64,000 nucleotides of DNA, taken from assembly GCA_000526255.1 (NCBI GenBank), contig JAFS01000002.1, forward strand, positions 558,001-622,000, given 5' to 3'. Shown here piece after piece: positions 1-6,769 of the stretch. Position numbers and translations under genes: made by a program. The DNA is from Verrucomicrobia bacterium LP2A. Its GTDB lineage: Bacteria > Verrucomicrobiota > Verrucomicrobiia > Methylacidiphilales > Methylacidiphilaceae. The notes under the pieces are model-generated. The model had not been told where the DNA came from and searched no databases. It was given only the letters and a program-made list of their open reading frames with translations. Numbering within the stretch: the stretch's first letter is position 1; every line of letters starts with the position of its first letter.

Positions 1-1
1 A

Positions 2-496
2 TCGCAACCAGGGAAAAAGGGAGCTGAAGAAGTGGAGTTTCTTTTTGCGGCCAACCCCGGCCGTCCGCCTCTCCCTCTCCGGGAGACCGCATCGAGCGGC
101 GAAATGGCCCGGTTCATGCTTGCCGTCAAGACCGTCCTCGCCGCGGTCGATCACGTTCCGATCCTCGTCTTCGACGAGATCGACGCGAACGTGGCCGGCG
201 AAACCGCGTGGAAGGTGGGCGCCCACCTCCGAAACCTGGGTAGGCAGCATCAAGTCATCTGCGTGACTCACCTCGCCCCGGTCGCGGCTCAGGGCGACTC
301 GCATTTCCGCGTGAGAAAAGAGCTGTCGGCAGAGGGAGCCTCGGTCTCGTTCGAACGCTTGAGTCCTCTACAAAGAAAAGAGGAGCTGGCGCGCATGTTA
401 GGAGGCAAAAGCGAGGAATCGCTCGCCTTGGCCGAGCGCATGCTTTCGGGAGCTCTGCGTCCGGCATCCGCCTCCGTTCGACGGCAGGATGACTGA
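2..496 (+). CDS. recN: DNA repair ATPase RecN, C-terminal part (truncated by the window edge)
   Basis: The frame is already open at base 2, so only the last ~164 residues of the gene are present; the GTG at 32 is internal. RecN is an SMC-like ATPase acting at double-strand breaks. What is seen is the C-terminal ATPase head: a VEFLFAANPG segment, a signature-like SSGEMARFMLA stretch, the Walker B strand ILVFDEIDANVAG, and the downstream VICVTHLAPVAAQGD histidine-switch region, all in the order expected for RecN. The middle coiled coil and Walker A lie upstream of the window. The stop is 13 bases from the convergent ferritin-VIT gene. The family assignment is firm; the full length cannot be judged. 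Confidence 0.93.
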   Translation, partial: SQPGKKGAEEVEFLFAANPGRPPLPLRETASSGEMARFMLAVKTVLAAVDHVPILVFDEIDANVAGETAWKVGAHLRNLGRQHQVICVTHLAPVAAQGDSHFRVRKELSAEGASVSFERLSPLQRKEELARMLGGKSEESLALAERMLSGALRPASASVRRQDD

Positions 497-509
497 GATT
501 GTCCGGCGG

Positions 510-1664
510 CTACGCGTGGACGCGAAAGAGAAGGCCAAGCGTGTACGTCGCGACCGCCTCCAACACACCAACCGCTGTCATCTCGAGCCCGGAGGACCAC
601 CAGGGACGAGTCGTAATCAGGGATTTGGCCGCACCGACGAGGAAATGAGCGATCAGGCTGATGGCAAACGAGAGCGAGATCGCCCAAAGGCCGCCGCAAA
701 AGAAGAAGGGAAGGAGCGGAACCAAGGCGCCGATCCCCGTGGAGATCGATGCAGAAAGGCAGGCGGTCGCTGGGCGGGGAAACGACTCTTCGGAAAGCCC
801 CAGCTCCGACCGAGACATCGCTGCCAGAAACTGGTCGGGACGGGCAAAGAGCTTCCCCGACATGGCTTGCGCCTCCTCCCGATCGAAGCCCTGGAGCTCA
901 TAAAAGAGCGCCATCTCTTCCTTTTCTTCCTCAGGGTGTCGTGCAATCTCTTCGGCTTCCCGAGCCATTTCCGCCTCGTAGACCTCCCGTTCGCTCTTTG
1001 CCGCGAGATAGGCACCCGCACCCATCGAAAGAGCCGAGGCGAGCATGCCCGCTAATCCGGAAAGGAGCACATAGTGGGTCTGGTTCTCCGTGGCGCTCGC
1101 CACTCCGGAAACGATCCCGAAGACCGCACCCAAACCGTCGTTTACGCCGTAGATCGCGTTGGCCACCCATCCGCCGCCCCGCTTATGCCAACGTTCCCGG
1201 GCAAGAATCCCCTCGGCGACGCTCTTGGGCCGGCTTGACGCTCCGAGCGCCTGCAAGACCTGGGAGTGGGAGCGCTCTTCTGCCGCCATCTCTGCGTAGG
1301 CGGCGCTCAACTCCTCGGGGATCAGGCCGGCCTTCCGGTGCCCCAGGTATTCCTCCTCTTGTCGATCCTCGGCCCTTTCCAAATTCCGGATGACCAGGGC
1401 CGGTTCGACCGCCCGTCGCCACCAGCGACGCCACTCCCGTCGCCAGCCGCCCGAGAGACCGGGCGGCGAAACTCCCCGTGCGTGCAGCTCTTCCTCCCAC
1501 CGGGCCGCGTGTCTCTCCTCGGCTTCCGCCAGGCGGAGGAAGACTTCCCTTCGGTGGAGGTTGCTCTCCTGTTCGGCCAGATCCCGATAGGCCTCCGCAC
1601 TTCTCTTCTCGGCCAGCCAGTACTTCCGCAGCAAGCCGGTGTCGTCCTGCTTCCCGCTCTTCAC
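510..1664 (-). CDS. Ferritin-like/VIT fusion membrane protein (MbfA/CCC1 type iron or manganese transporter)
   Basis: About 384 residues. The N-terminal ~145 residues form a rubrerythrin/ferritin-like helical domain with EERH (about residues 49-52) and EERSH (about 129-133) metal-ligand patterns. The C-terminal ~230 residues are a VIT1/CCC1 domain with the IYGVNDGLGAVFGIVSG signature near 171-187 and four or five hydrophobic segments. Known relatives (MbfA) export iron in the inner membrane and help resist peroxide or acid-iron stress; that role here is inferred. I chose GTG at 1664 because it overlaps the TGA of the upstream gene (GTGA, 1661-1664); the open frame runs on to 1763 but that part lies inside the upstream gene. 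It is the last gene of a three-gene minus-strand run with two exported proteins. Confidence 0.88.
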   Translation of the reverse strand: MKSGKQDDTGLLRKYWLAEKRSAEAYRDLAEQESNLHRREVFLRLAEAEERHAARWEEELHARGVSPPGLSGGWRREWRRWWRRAVEPALVIRNLERAEDRQEEEYLGHRKAGLIPEELSAAYAEMAAEERSHSQVLQALGASSRPKSVAEGILARERWHKRGGGWVANAIYGVNDGLGAVFGIVSGVASATENQTHYVLLSGLAGMLASALSMGAGAYLAAKSEREVYEAEMAREAEEIARHPEEEKEEMALFYELQGFDREEAQAMSGKLFARPDQFLAAMSRSELGLSEESFPRPATACLSASISTGIGALVPLLPFFFCGGLWAISLSFAISLIAHFLVGAAKSLITTRPWWSSGLEMTAVGVLEAVATYTLGLLFRVHA

Positions 1665-2194
1665 GGTCCATAGCCTAAGCGGCCGAATTCCCGCGGGAGC
1701 ATGCCCAGTTCCCGATACGCCGCCAACTGCCACGGAGTCATCAAATGGGGCCGGGAAAACCACATGCGCGCCCAGTCCCGATCCTTGAACTCGCTCTTTT
1801 CGAATCGCGCGAAAACAAGGGCGATCATCCGCTTTTCCCCATCGCTCAGCCGAAAGCGATCCGGGATGCGGTAGGGCAGATCATCGAGGAAGAGGAACCG
1901 GGCATCGGTCGCCGTCGTTTCGAAGACCATGACCCCACAACTCGATTCGGTAGCCAACTCGATCTCGACGATCGACTTCCCTGCCACGTCCGGAACAGCG
2001 CCGGTCCCGATCAGGTCGTAGGAGAGCTCAGCGCGGAAGCGCCGCGCGATCTCCTGCTGCGCTTTCAGGGGCAGCTGCTGCAAATACCGCGCCAACCGAG
2101 GGGTCGTGTTGGGCAACAGAATGGACGACTCATCGGCCAGAGCTTGGCGGCAAAAGACCGAAAAGAGGACGGCGGCGGCAATCAAGACTCTCAC
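1661..2194 (-). CDS. Exported protein of unknown function
   Basis: 177 residues starting at GTG 2194, which is preceded by a strong AAGGAG eight bases upstream. The N-terminus is a typical signal peptide (MRVLIAAAVLFSVFC then QALADES), so the product is probably periplasmic. The mature part has no motif I recognise; it contains one Cys (in SSCGVMVFETTATD) and a charged C-terminal third. It overlaps the upstream gene by about 65 bases and the downstream ferritin-VIT gene by 4, suggesting translational coupling of all three. A role linked to the metal transporter is only a context guess. Confidence 0.75.
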   Translation of the reverse strand: MRVLIAAAVLFSVFCRQALADESSILLPNTTPRLARYLQQLPLKAQQEIARRFRAELSYDLIGTGAVPDVAGKSIVEIELATESSCGVMVFETTATDARFLFLDDLPYRIPDRFRLSDGEKRMIALVFARFEKSEFKDRDWARMWFSRPHLMTPWQLAAYRELGMLPREFGRLGYGP

Positions 2195-2810
2195 GGGGTT
2201 CTCCTTGTTCCTTCTCCGGGCTACGAATCACGCGAAAAAAGACCACGTCGAGCCCCAGTCGGGTTTCGAAATACTGTTTCCACTTCCGGAGAGACCAGCT
2301 CGGGACAAAAAGATGATTCTGCGCCCAGTTCGCATAGATCTCGAAATCGGGATAGCTGCTGATACTTCTTCCGATGATTCCCGCTTGGCCCGCGACGGTG
2401 AGCGAATGGGGCGAGAGGATAATGTCGCCTGGTTGCAATTGGCGCATGTCCGCAATCCGCTTTCCGTTCGCCTCCAGCCACTGCTCGAGCTCCGAGAGAT
2501 AGGGGCTTACCTTGGGCGAGCCGAGAACCCGGTTCAACACGAAGCAGACCGCCGACGCGCACGAAAAGCTCCCCCCCCCCGGCAAGCTCCCCGTATCCAT
2601 GCCGGCGCTATAGATCGCCTCCCGATAGATCCGTGCGCTGAAATCCCGTGCGGGGCCCGCCCCAGCTTCCGGTCCCGGAAGCTGGGCTCCGGGAACCACG
2701 GGTGGTGCCTGCTCGGGCAAAAAGTCCGCGTGCGTTGCCGGCGTCCCAATCGCGAAAATCGAGAAGCCTACGCTTAACGTCCATAGCAGATTGATCAACG
2801 GCTGCAGCAT
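2130..2810 (-). CDS. Exported cysteine-containing protein, NlpC/P60- or CHAP-like layout
   Basis: 226 residues. An N-terminal hydrophobic segment (residues 7-24, ending near THADF) looks like a signal peptide, followed by a Pro/Gly/Ala-rich linker (30-56). The core has SFSCASAVCFVLNR with Cys84 and Cys89, then LQPGDIILSPHS with His135 and AGQAGIIGR at 140-148. This order resembles NlpC/P60 or CHAP amidases (Cys, then a GD turn, then a GHVGIV-type strand), but the usual His of that strand is Gln142, so activity is doubtful unless His135 substitutes. First gene of the three-gene run; its last 65 bases overlap the next gene in another frame. The family call is tentative. Confidence 0.6.
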   Translation of the reverse strand: MLQPLINLLWTLSVGFSIFAIGTPATHADFLPEQAPPVVPGAQLPGPEAGAGPARDFSARIYREAIYSAGMDTGSLPGGGSFSCASAVCFVLNRVLGSPKVSPYLSELEQWLEANGKRIADMRQLQPGDIILSPHSLTVAGQAGIIGRSISSYPDFEIYANWAQNHLFVPSWSLRKWKQYFETRLGLDVVFFRVIRSPEKEQGEPRESLDCRRRPLFGLLPPSSGR

Positions 2811-2863
2811 AAACGGCCCTCACCATACGAGGTCGCCCTCCCGACCGCAACCCGAAGGGAGCG

Positions 2864-3640
2864 TCACCAGCCGAAAAGCGGCTCCTCCGGCGCAATCCGT
2901 CTGGCGACCTCCTCCAAGGCCGGAAGGGAGACCTCCGGCGGCTCCGGTAGAGGTCGCGCTTCGACTCTTCCGACAAGAGAGGCCCTCCCGATCAACCGAA
3001 TTTGCGGAGTGAGAATGCGCGCCGCCCGAAGGCTCCCTCCGTCCTCCACCTCCAGGCCGCGCAACGCCACGATCCGACCGCTTTCCAACCGTCCCGCAAC
3101 CCGCAAGGAGCAGGCAACGATGGAGGCGGCGGAGGCACTCGTCCGAGAACAGACCTCCACGTCGGGGGCAACGACTCCTCCCTTGACGTCTCCCTCCTTC
3201 CGGAACTGAACGGCTTGGCTTCCCCGCACCTCCGCGTCGATCCAGCCGCTGATCCGCACCTGACGCGCCTCCACTCGAGGCCCACGATACTGGCAGCCCG
3301 GATAAAATTCGACATCCCCGAGCGTTCTCAGCCGCTCCGAAGCCCTGCCGCGAACCCGGTAATTGACCAGGTTCAGGTCACTCCCGCAGGCGATGCATCC
3401 TGAGGAGAGCGCGGCGGAGTAGACATACTGGCCCGCCCCGCAGCCGGGGCAGCGGACGAACCGGTCCCGCACCGGTCGGCCTTTGCGAGAGGACTCGCCC
3501 CCCAGCTTCGGAGAGAGCGAGATATATTGATGGCACTTCCGACACATGGTCGAGAGCGCGGCGGGCGCCTCCCACTGCTCCTGTCCGCAATGAGGACAGC
3601 AGATCTGCTTTTGGCCGATCCGAGTTTTCCTATCGGTCAT
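2864..3640 (-). CDS. Zinc-ribbon protein with a bactofilin-like C-terminal half
   Basis: 258 residues from ATG 3640, whose ATGA overlaps the stop of the small bactofilin upstream. Two CxxC zinc ribbons lie in the N-terminal third: Cys15/Cys18 with Cys33/Cys36, and Cys64/Cys67 with Cys82/Cys85. From about residue 105 the chain becomes a series of short beta strands with repeated V-x-G/A-x-V patterns, as in bactofilins (polymer-forming cytoskeletal proteins, DUF583). Bactofilins polymerise and scaffold envelope or morphogenesis factors; a zinc-ribbon version may bind a partner or nucleic acid, which is inference. The open frame extends 11 codons further upstream, but that part overlaps the preceding gene and lacks support. 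Confidence 0.72.
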   Translation of the reverse strand: MTDRKTRIGQKQICCPHCGQEQWEAPAALSTMCRKCHQYISLSPKLGGESSRKGRPVRDRFVRCPGCGAGQYVYSAALSSGCIACGSDLNLVNYRVRGRASERLRTLGDVEFYPGCQYRGPRVEARQVRISGWIDAEVRGSQAVQFRKEGDVKGGVVAPDVEVCSRTSASAASIVACSLRVAGRLESGRIVALRGLEVEDGGSLRAARILTPQIRLIGRASLVGRVEARPLPEPPEVSLPALEEVARRIAPEEPLFGW

Positions 3641-3909
3641 TCGGGCCTCTCCGCTTCCCGGTACCGCCTCCATTCCTCGATCCCATGAGGACCGATGAAG
3701 AAGATACCCTCGATGCGAGCGCCCCGCTCGACATCGATGCTGCCTGCGACAAGCACCCCTCGCACCTCAGCCGACTGGGAAACCACCAGCCTCCCGGCAA
3801 CGACCAGAGTACCGGAGAACTTCCCGCCGACCCAGCCATCCCGCTTGGCAAAGAGCTCGCCCTGGAGATCGGACCCCGGCATGAGGCTCATTCGTTCTGC
3901 GCGATCCAT
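3637..3909 (-). CDS. Small bactofilin (polymer-forming cytoskeletal protein)
   Basis: 90 residues. ATG 3909 is preferred over the upstream TTG 3945 because an AAGGAG lies 9 bases before it. After a short leader (MDRAERMSLMPG) nearly all of the chain is one bactofilin beta-helix: SDLQGELFAKRDGWVGGKFSG, then TLVVAGRLVVSQSAEVRGVLVAGSI-type alternating strands, then a short charged tail. It is translationally coupled (ATGA, 3637-3640) to the zinc-ribbon bactofilin, so the two probably co-assemble. Divergent from the LuxE-like gene across 90 bases. Confidence 0.75.
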   Translation of the reverse strand: MDRAERMSLMPGSDLQGELFAKRDGWVGGKFSGTLVVAGRLVVSQSAEVRGVLVAGSIDVERGARIEGIFFIGPHGIEEWRRYREAERPE

Positions 3910-3976
3910 CCCCACAAGCTCCTTCTCTGCGTTGCTCGGTAGCAAATTTCCCCACTCCGCAGAGGGGATGCCTTGC

Positions 3977-3982
3977 TATGAT
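3977..3982 (+). promoter_or_regulatory. Possible -10 element for the LuxE-LuxC-like operon
   Basis: TATGAT matches the sigma-70 -10 consensus at five of six positions and lies 17 bases before the ATG at 4000. No good -35 is visible 16-18 bases upstream, so it would need an activator or is spurious. The leader would be very short. Confidence 0.28.
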
Positions 3983-3999
3983 CGCCGAGAGGACGAAGA

Positions 4000-5082
4000 A
4001 TGGCAAAAGAGAAAAGCGGACCGATTTCGCTCTGGGAGCTTCTTGGCGGCCCGGAGGGCCGAAGGCGCTGGGGCGAGCTCCTTTTAGCCCTGGGAGCGGG
4101 TGAGGAGAACCGCTTCCGTCGTCTGGCGCTCACCCTCTGCGAGGCGCAGGCGAGGCATGTTGCGCCCCTAGAGCGCCTGTTGCGGGCCCAGGGCGACGCC
4201 CCCCGCGATTGGCGTGAGATCCCGCCTCTCCCCCAAGAGCTCTTCAAGCAGGCGTCCCTTTTCGCACATGCGCCCCGGACTCCCCAACGAGTCTTCGAAA
4301 CGAGCGGAACGACCGCCCGAGATCGCGGACACCACTCCCTCATCGACGTCGATCTCTATCGGGTCGTGAGCACCGAAGGAGCCAGAAGAGCGGGCGTCCC
4401 CTGGGAGGCCGTCGACCTCCACTTTCTCGTCGCTTGCCCGGAAGAGGCTCCTCGCTCTTCGCTATCGGCGATGTTTGGATTTTGGGCGGAAGCCAGCCCT
4501 CAGCCGTCCCATTTCTGGATTCATCGGGGTCTCCTCGATGAGACGGGGCTGCGAACCGCGCTCACAGGCGCGGTTCGGGAGGACCGGCCGGTGGGGCTTT
4601 GCGGGACCGCCTTTGCCTTCGTCCCTCTTCTCCAGGGCGAAAAGGGCGCGCCCCTGCCGCTGCCCCGGGGAAGCTTTCTCTTGGAGACCGGCGGGTTCAA
4701 GGGCCGGACCCGCGAGCTCTCCAAGCGCGACTTTTATCACGCGCTCGAAGCGACGTTCGGCATCCCGGCAAGCGAAATCTGGAGCGAATACGGAATGACC
4801 GAGCTCTCGAGCCAGGCCTACGCTCAAGGCGTGGAAGGAATCCATCGGACTCCGCCCTGGGCCCGCGTCTGGGTCGTCGATCCCCTGACCGGCCAGGAAT
4901 GCCCGATCGGAGCGAGGGGCTTGGCGGCCTGGATCGACCTCGCCAACATCGATTCGGTTCTCGGGGTCCAAACCCAGGACGAAGCGATTGCTACTGCAGA
5001 CGGATTCCGCCTCCTCGGTCGATCCGGTGCCATACCCTTGCGCGGCTGCTCCCTCACCGTCGAGGATCTTCGATCGCAATGA
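4000..5082 (+). CDS. LuxE-family acyl-protein synthetase (AMP-forming)
   Basis: 360 residues. LuxE-type enzymes activate a fatty acid with ATP to acyl-AMP, load it on a Cys of themselves or a partner, and pass it to the LuxC reductase. Visible motifs are FETSGTTARDRGHHS (about 103-117, the ATP-binding loop), LLETGGFKGRTRELS (about 226-240), and SEYGMTELSSQAY (about 262-274), the hallmark of the adenylate-forming fold, plus a C-terminal DGFRLLGR. Start ATG 4000 has a weak GAGG upstream. The ATGA overlap with the next gene fits a two-enzyme reductase complex. No luxA, luxB or luxD is nearby, so bioluminescence is not implied; aldehyde or alcohol production for a lipid is more likely. Confidence 0.83.
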   Translation: MAKEKSGPISLWELLGGPEGRRRWGELLLALGAGEENRFRRLALTLCEAQARHVAPLERLLRAQGDAPRDWREIPPLPQELFKQASLFAHAPRTPQRVFETSGTTARDRGHHSLIDVDLYRVVSTEGARRAGVPWEAVDLHFLVACPEEAPRSSLSAMFGFWAEASPQPSHFWIHRGLLDETGLRTALTGAVREDRPVGLCGTAFAFVPLLQGEKGAPLPLPRGSFLLETGGFKGRTRELSKRDFYHALEATFGIPASEIWSEYGMTELSSQAYAQGVEGIHRTPPWARVWVVDPLTGQECPIGARGLAAWIDLANIDSVLGVQTQDEAIATADGFRLLGRSGAIPLRGCSLTVEDLRSQ

Positions 5083-6191
5083 CGGCTGCGGATCGCATCC
5101 AAGAGCTGGCGCCGATCTGCCGTCTCTTCCCGGAGCTCGGAATCTCGGCTCCCAAAGATCTCCGCACGCTCCTGGAGACCGCCTTAGGGAGCCCGGAAGC
5201 TCTCGACGGCTTCGTGCCGCATGGCGACGGCTGGAGCCACGCGATCGCACCGCGACGGATTTACCATGTCTTGGCGGGCACCCTTCCCGTTTCGGGATGG
5301 CGCTCTCTCCTGGAGGGTCTGCTCCTGGGCTCCGAGAATCTTCTCCAGTGTCCCGCAGAGCAGCAGGGTGCGATGGCCCGTTTTCGGGCGGCTCTCCCCC
5401 CGGCTCTCCGGAAGCGCGCCCGGATTCTGCCGTCGTATTCCGAGGAGATCCTCGCCTCAGCCGACGCCGTCGTGGTTTTCGGGCGGGACGAGACCATCGA
5501 CCTCTTCCGGTCGCGCTGCCGCAAAGAGCAGATCTTCGTCGGCTACGGGCATCGAGCGAGCCTGCTCTGGCTCGGCATGGTCCGCCGTCCGACGGCCGTC
5601 CTCGCGAAAGCCGTCGCTCGAGACCTGACGGCCTACGATCAGCTGGGCTGCCTCTCCCCGCAGAGCCTCATCCTCGAGCCTGGAGCCGCGGTCTTCTCCT
5701 TGGCGAAGCTCTTGATCCGTGCGCTTTCCGAGGAGGCTCGGGCTCGACCCGTTCGCCGTCGCGCCGAGGAGGCCGCCCGGATCCGCGAAGCCCGCACGGT
5801 CGCCCGAGCGCTCGGCTGGCCCATCTGGGACGACGGGGAGGAGCTCCAATGGACCCTCGCGGTCCGCGATCTGCCCCAATTTCAGCCCACCTGCGGCCAT
5901 CGGGTACTCTACCTCGACCCGGTTCCGAGAAAACGGCTCGCGGATTGGCTGGCTCCGCTCCAGGGCCATCTCTCCGCAGTCGGAGTCGGCTCGCCGCTGC
6001 CGGCTTCCCTCCGCAAGCTCTTTTGCCATCTTGGAGCGAGCCGCTTCTGCCCGGCGGGAACGATGCAGTCTCCCCCTCCCCTCTGGCATCACGACGGAAG
6101 GCCGCCGCTGACCGACCTGATCCGCTGGATCGATTGGGAAGGATCCCGCCCGCCGGCTGGCGCAGAAGCAAGAGTCGGAAGTGGCCGCTAA
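5079..6191 (+). CDS. LuxC-family acyl-CoA/acyl-protein reductase
   Basis: 370 residues from ATG 5079 (ATGA overlap with the LuxE-like gene). LuxC proteins reduce acyl thioesters to aldehydes with NADPH and belong to the aldehyde dehydrogenase fold. The sequence shows a nucleotide-binding strand VVVFGRDETIDLF (about 131-143), FVGYGHRASLLWLG (153-166), and the conserved YDQLGCLSPQS (186-196), in which Cys191 is the probable acyl acceptor. Near the C-terminus is RFCPAGTMQSPPPLWHHDGR, a block typical of this family. It is shorter than Vibrio LuxC (about 480 residues) but complete at both ends. Ends facing hisI. Confidence 0.82.
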   Translation: MTAADRIQELAPICRLFPELGISAPKDLRTLLETALGSPEALDGFVPHGDGWSHAIAPRRIYHVLAGTLPVSGWRSLLEGLLLGSENLLQCPAEQQGAMARFRAALPPALRKRARILPSYSEEILASADAVVVFGRDETIDLFRSRCRKEQIFVGYGHRASLLWLGMVRRPTAVLAKAVARDLTAYDQLGCLSPQSLILEPGAAVFSLAKLLIRALSEEARARPVRRRAEEAARIREARTVARALGWPIWDDGEELQWTLAVRDLPQFQPTCGHRVLYLDPVPRKRLADWLAPLQGHLSAVGVGSPLPASLRKLFCHLGASRFCPAGTMQSPPPLWHHDGRPPLTDLIRWIDWEGSRPPAGAEARVGSGR

Positions 6192-6193
6192 CC

Positions 6194-6228
6194 GCGCTCT
6201 TCCCAGGCGCTCTTCAAAGGCGCTCTTC
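6194..6228. repeat. Three direct copies of a 9-base word at 13-base spacing
   Basis: GCGCTCTTC occurs at 6194-6202, 6207-6215 and 6220-6228, exactly 13 bases apart, in the 72-base gap between the convergent LuxC-like gene and hisI. It is not a strong hairpin. It could be a slipped tandem duplication or a binding-site array; function unknown. Confidence 0.6.
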
Positions 6229-6263
6229 CAAACGGGAAACGGAAGCCCGCGCCCCCTTTCCGC

Positions 6264-6701
6264 TCAGGGAGCTTGTCGGTAGACCTTCTTGGGATCGAAG
6301 ACCTTTTCGAGCTCGACGAACTCGAGATCGCCCGCAGTGCCCGGCTTGAGCCGTCGGTAGAAGCAGCTCCGATAGCCCACATGACAAGAGGCCCCGCCCT
6401 TCACGGAAACCTTCAGCAAAACGCAATCCTGGTCACAGTCGACCCGCAGCTCCAGGACCCGCTGGACGAAGCCCGACTCTTCCCCTTTCACCCAGAGCTT
6501 CCGGCGCGAGCGGCTATAATAGGTCGCCAAGCCCGTGCGAATCGTCTGATCGAGCGCCTCCCGGTTCATGTAGGCAACCATGAGCACCTCGCCCGTCTCG
6601 GCGTCCACGGTGATGCAAGGGATCGTTCCGGCCGCGTCAAACCGGGGTTGGAGGCGGCTACCCTCCTCGATTTCCGAACCGACGCTCATACGATGCCGCA
6701 T
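6264..6701 (-). CDS. hisI: Phosphoribosyl-AMP cyclohydrolase HisI
   Basis: 145 residues. Opens the adenine ring of phosphoribosyl-AMP, the third step of histidine synthesis, in the cytoplasm. The conserved core is present: [13 protein letters not shown] (about 70-82), the Mg-binding [11 protein letters not shown] (88-98) and the Zn-binding [14 protein letters not shown] (104-117). It is a stand-alone HisI with no HisE domain. ATG 6701 is used; ATG 6689 ([10 protein letters not shown]) is an alternative, neither with a strong ribosome site. It lies 68 bases downstream of mutS on the same strand, away from other his genes. Confidence 0.93.
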   Translation of the reverse strand: MRHRMSVGSEIEEGSRLQPRFDAAGTIPCITVDAETGEVLMVAYMNREALDQTIRTGLATYYSRSRRKLWVKGEESGFVQRVLELRVDCDQDCVLLKVSVKGGASCHVGYRSCFYRRLKPGTAGDLEFVELEKVFDPKKVYRQAP

Positions 6702-6769
6702 CGTCGCATCGGCTCCGGACCGGGACAAGGAGAAAGCCGTGCGGGGCCTCTCCAGAGGAGCGGTCGACC

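Noticed and set aside
4000-6191. Bioluminescence operon
   Set aside because: Only LuxE-like and LuxC-like genes are present; no luciferase or transferase genes in the window.
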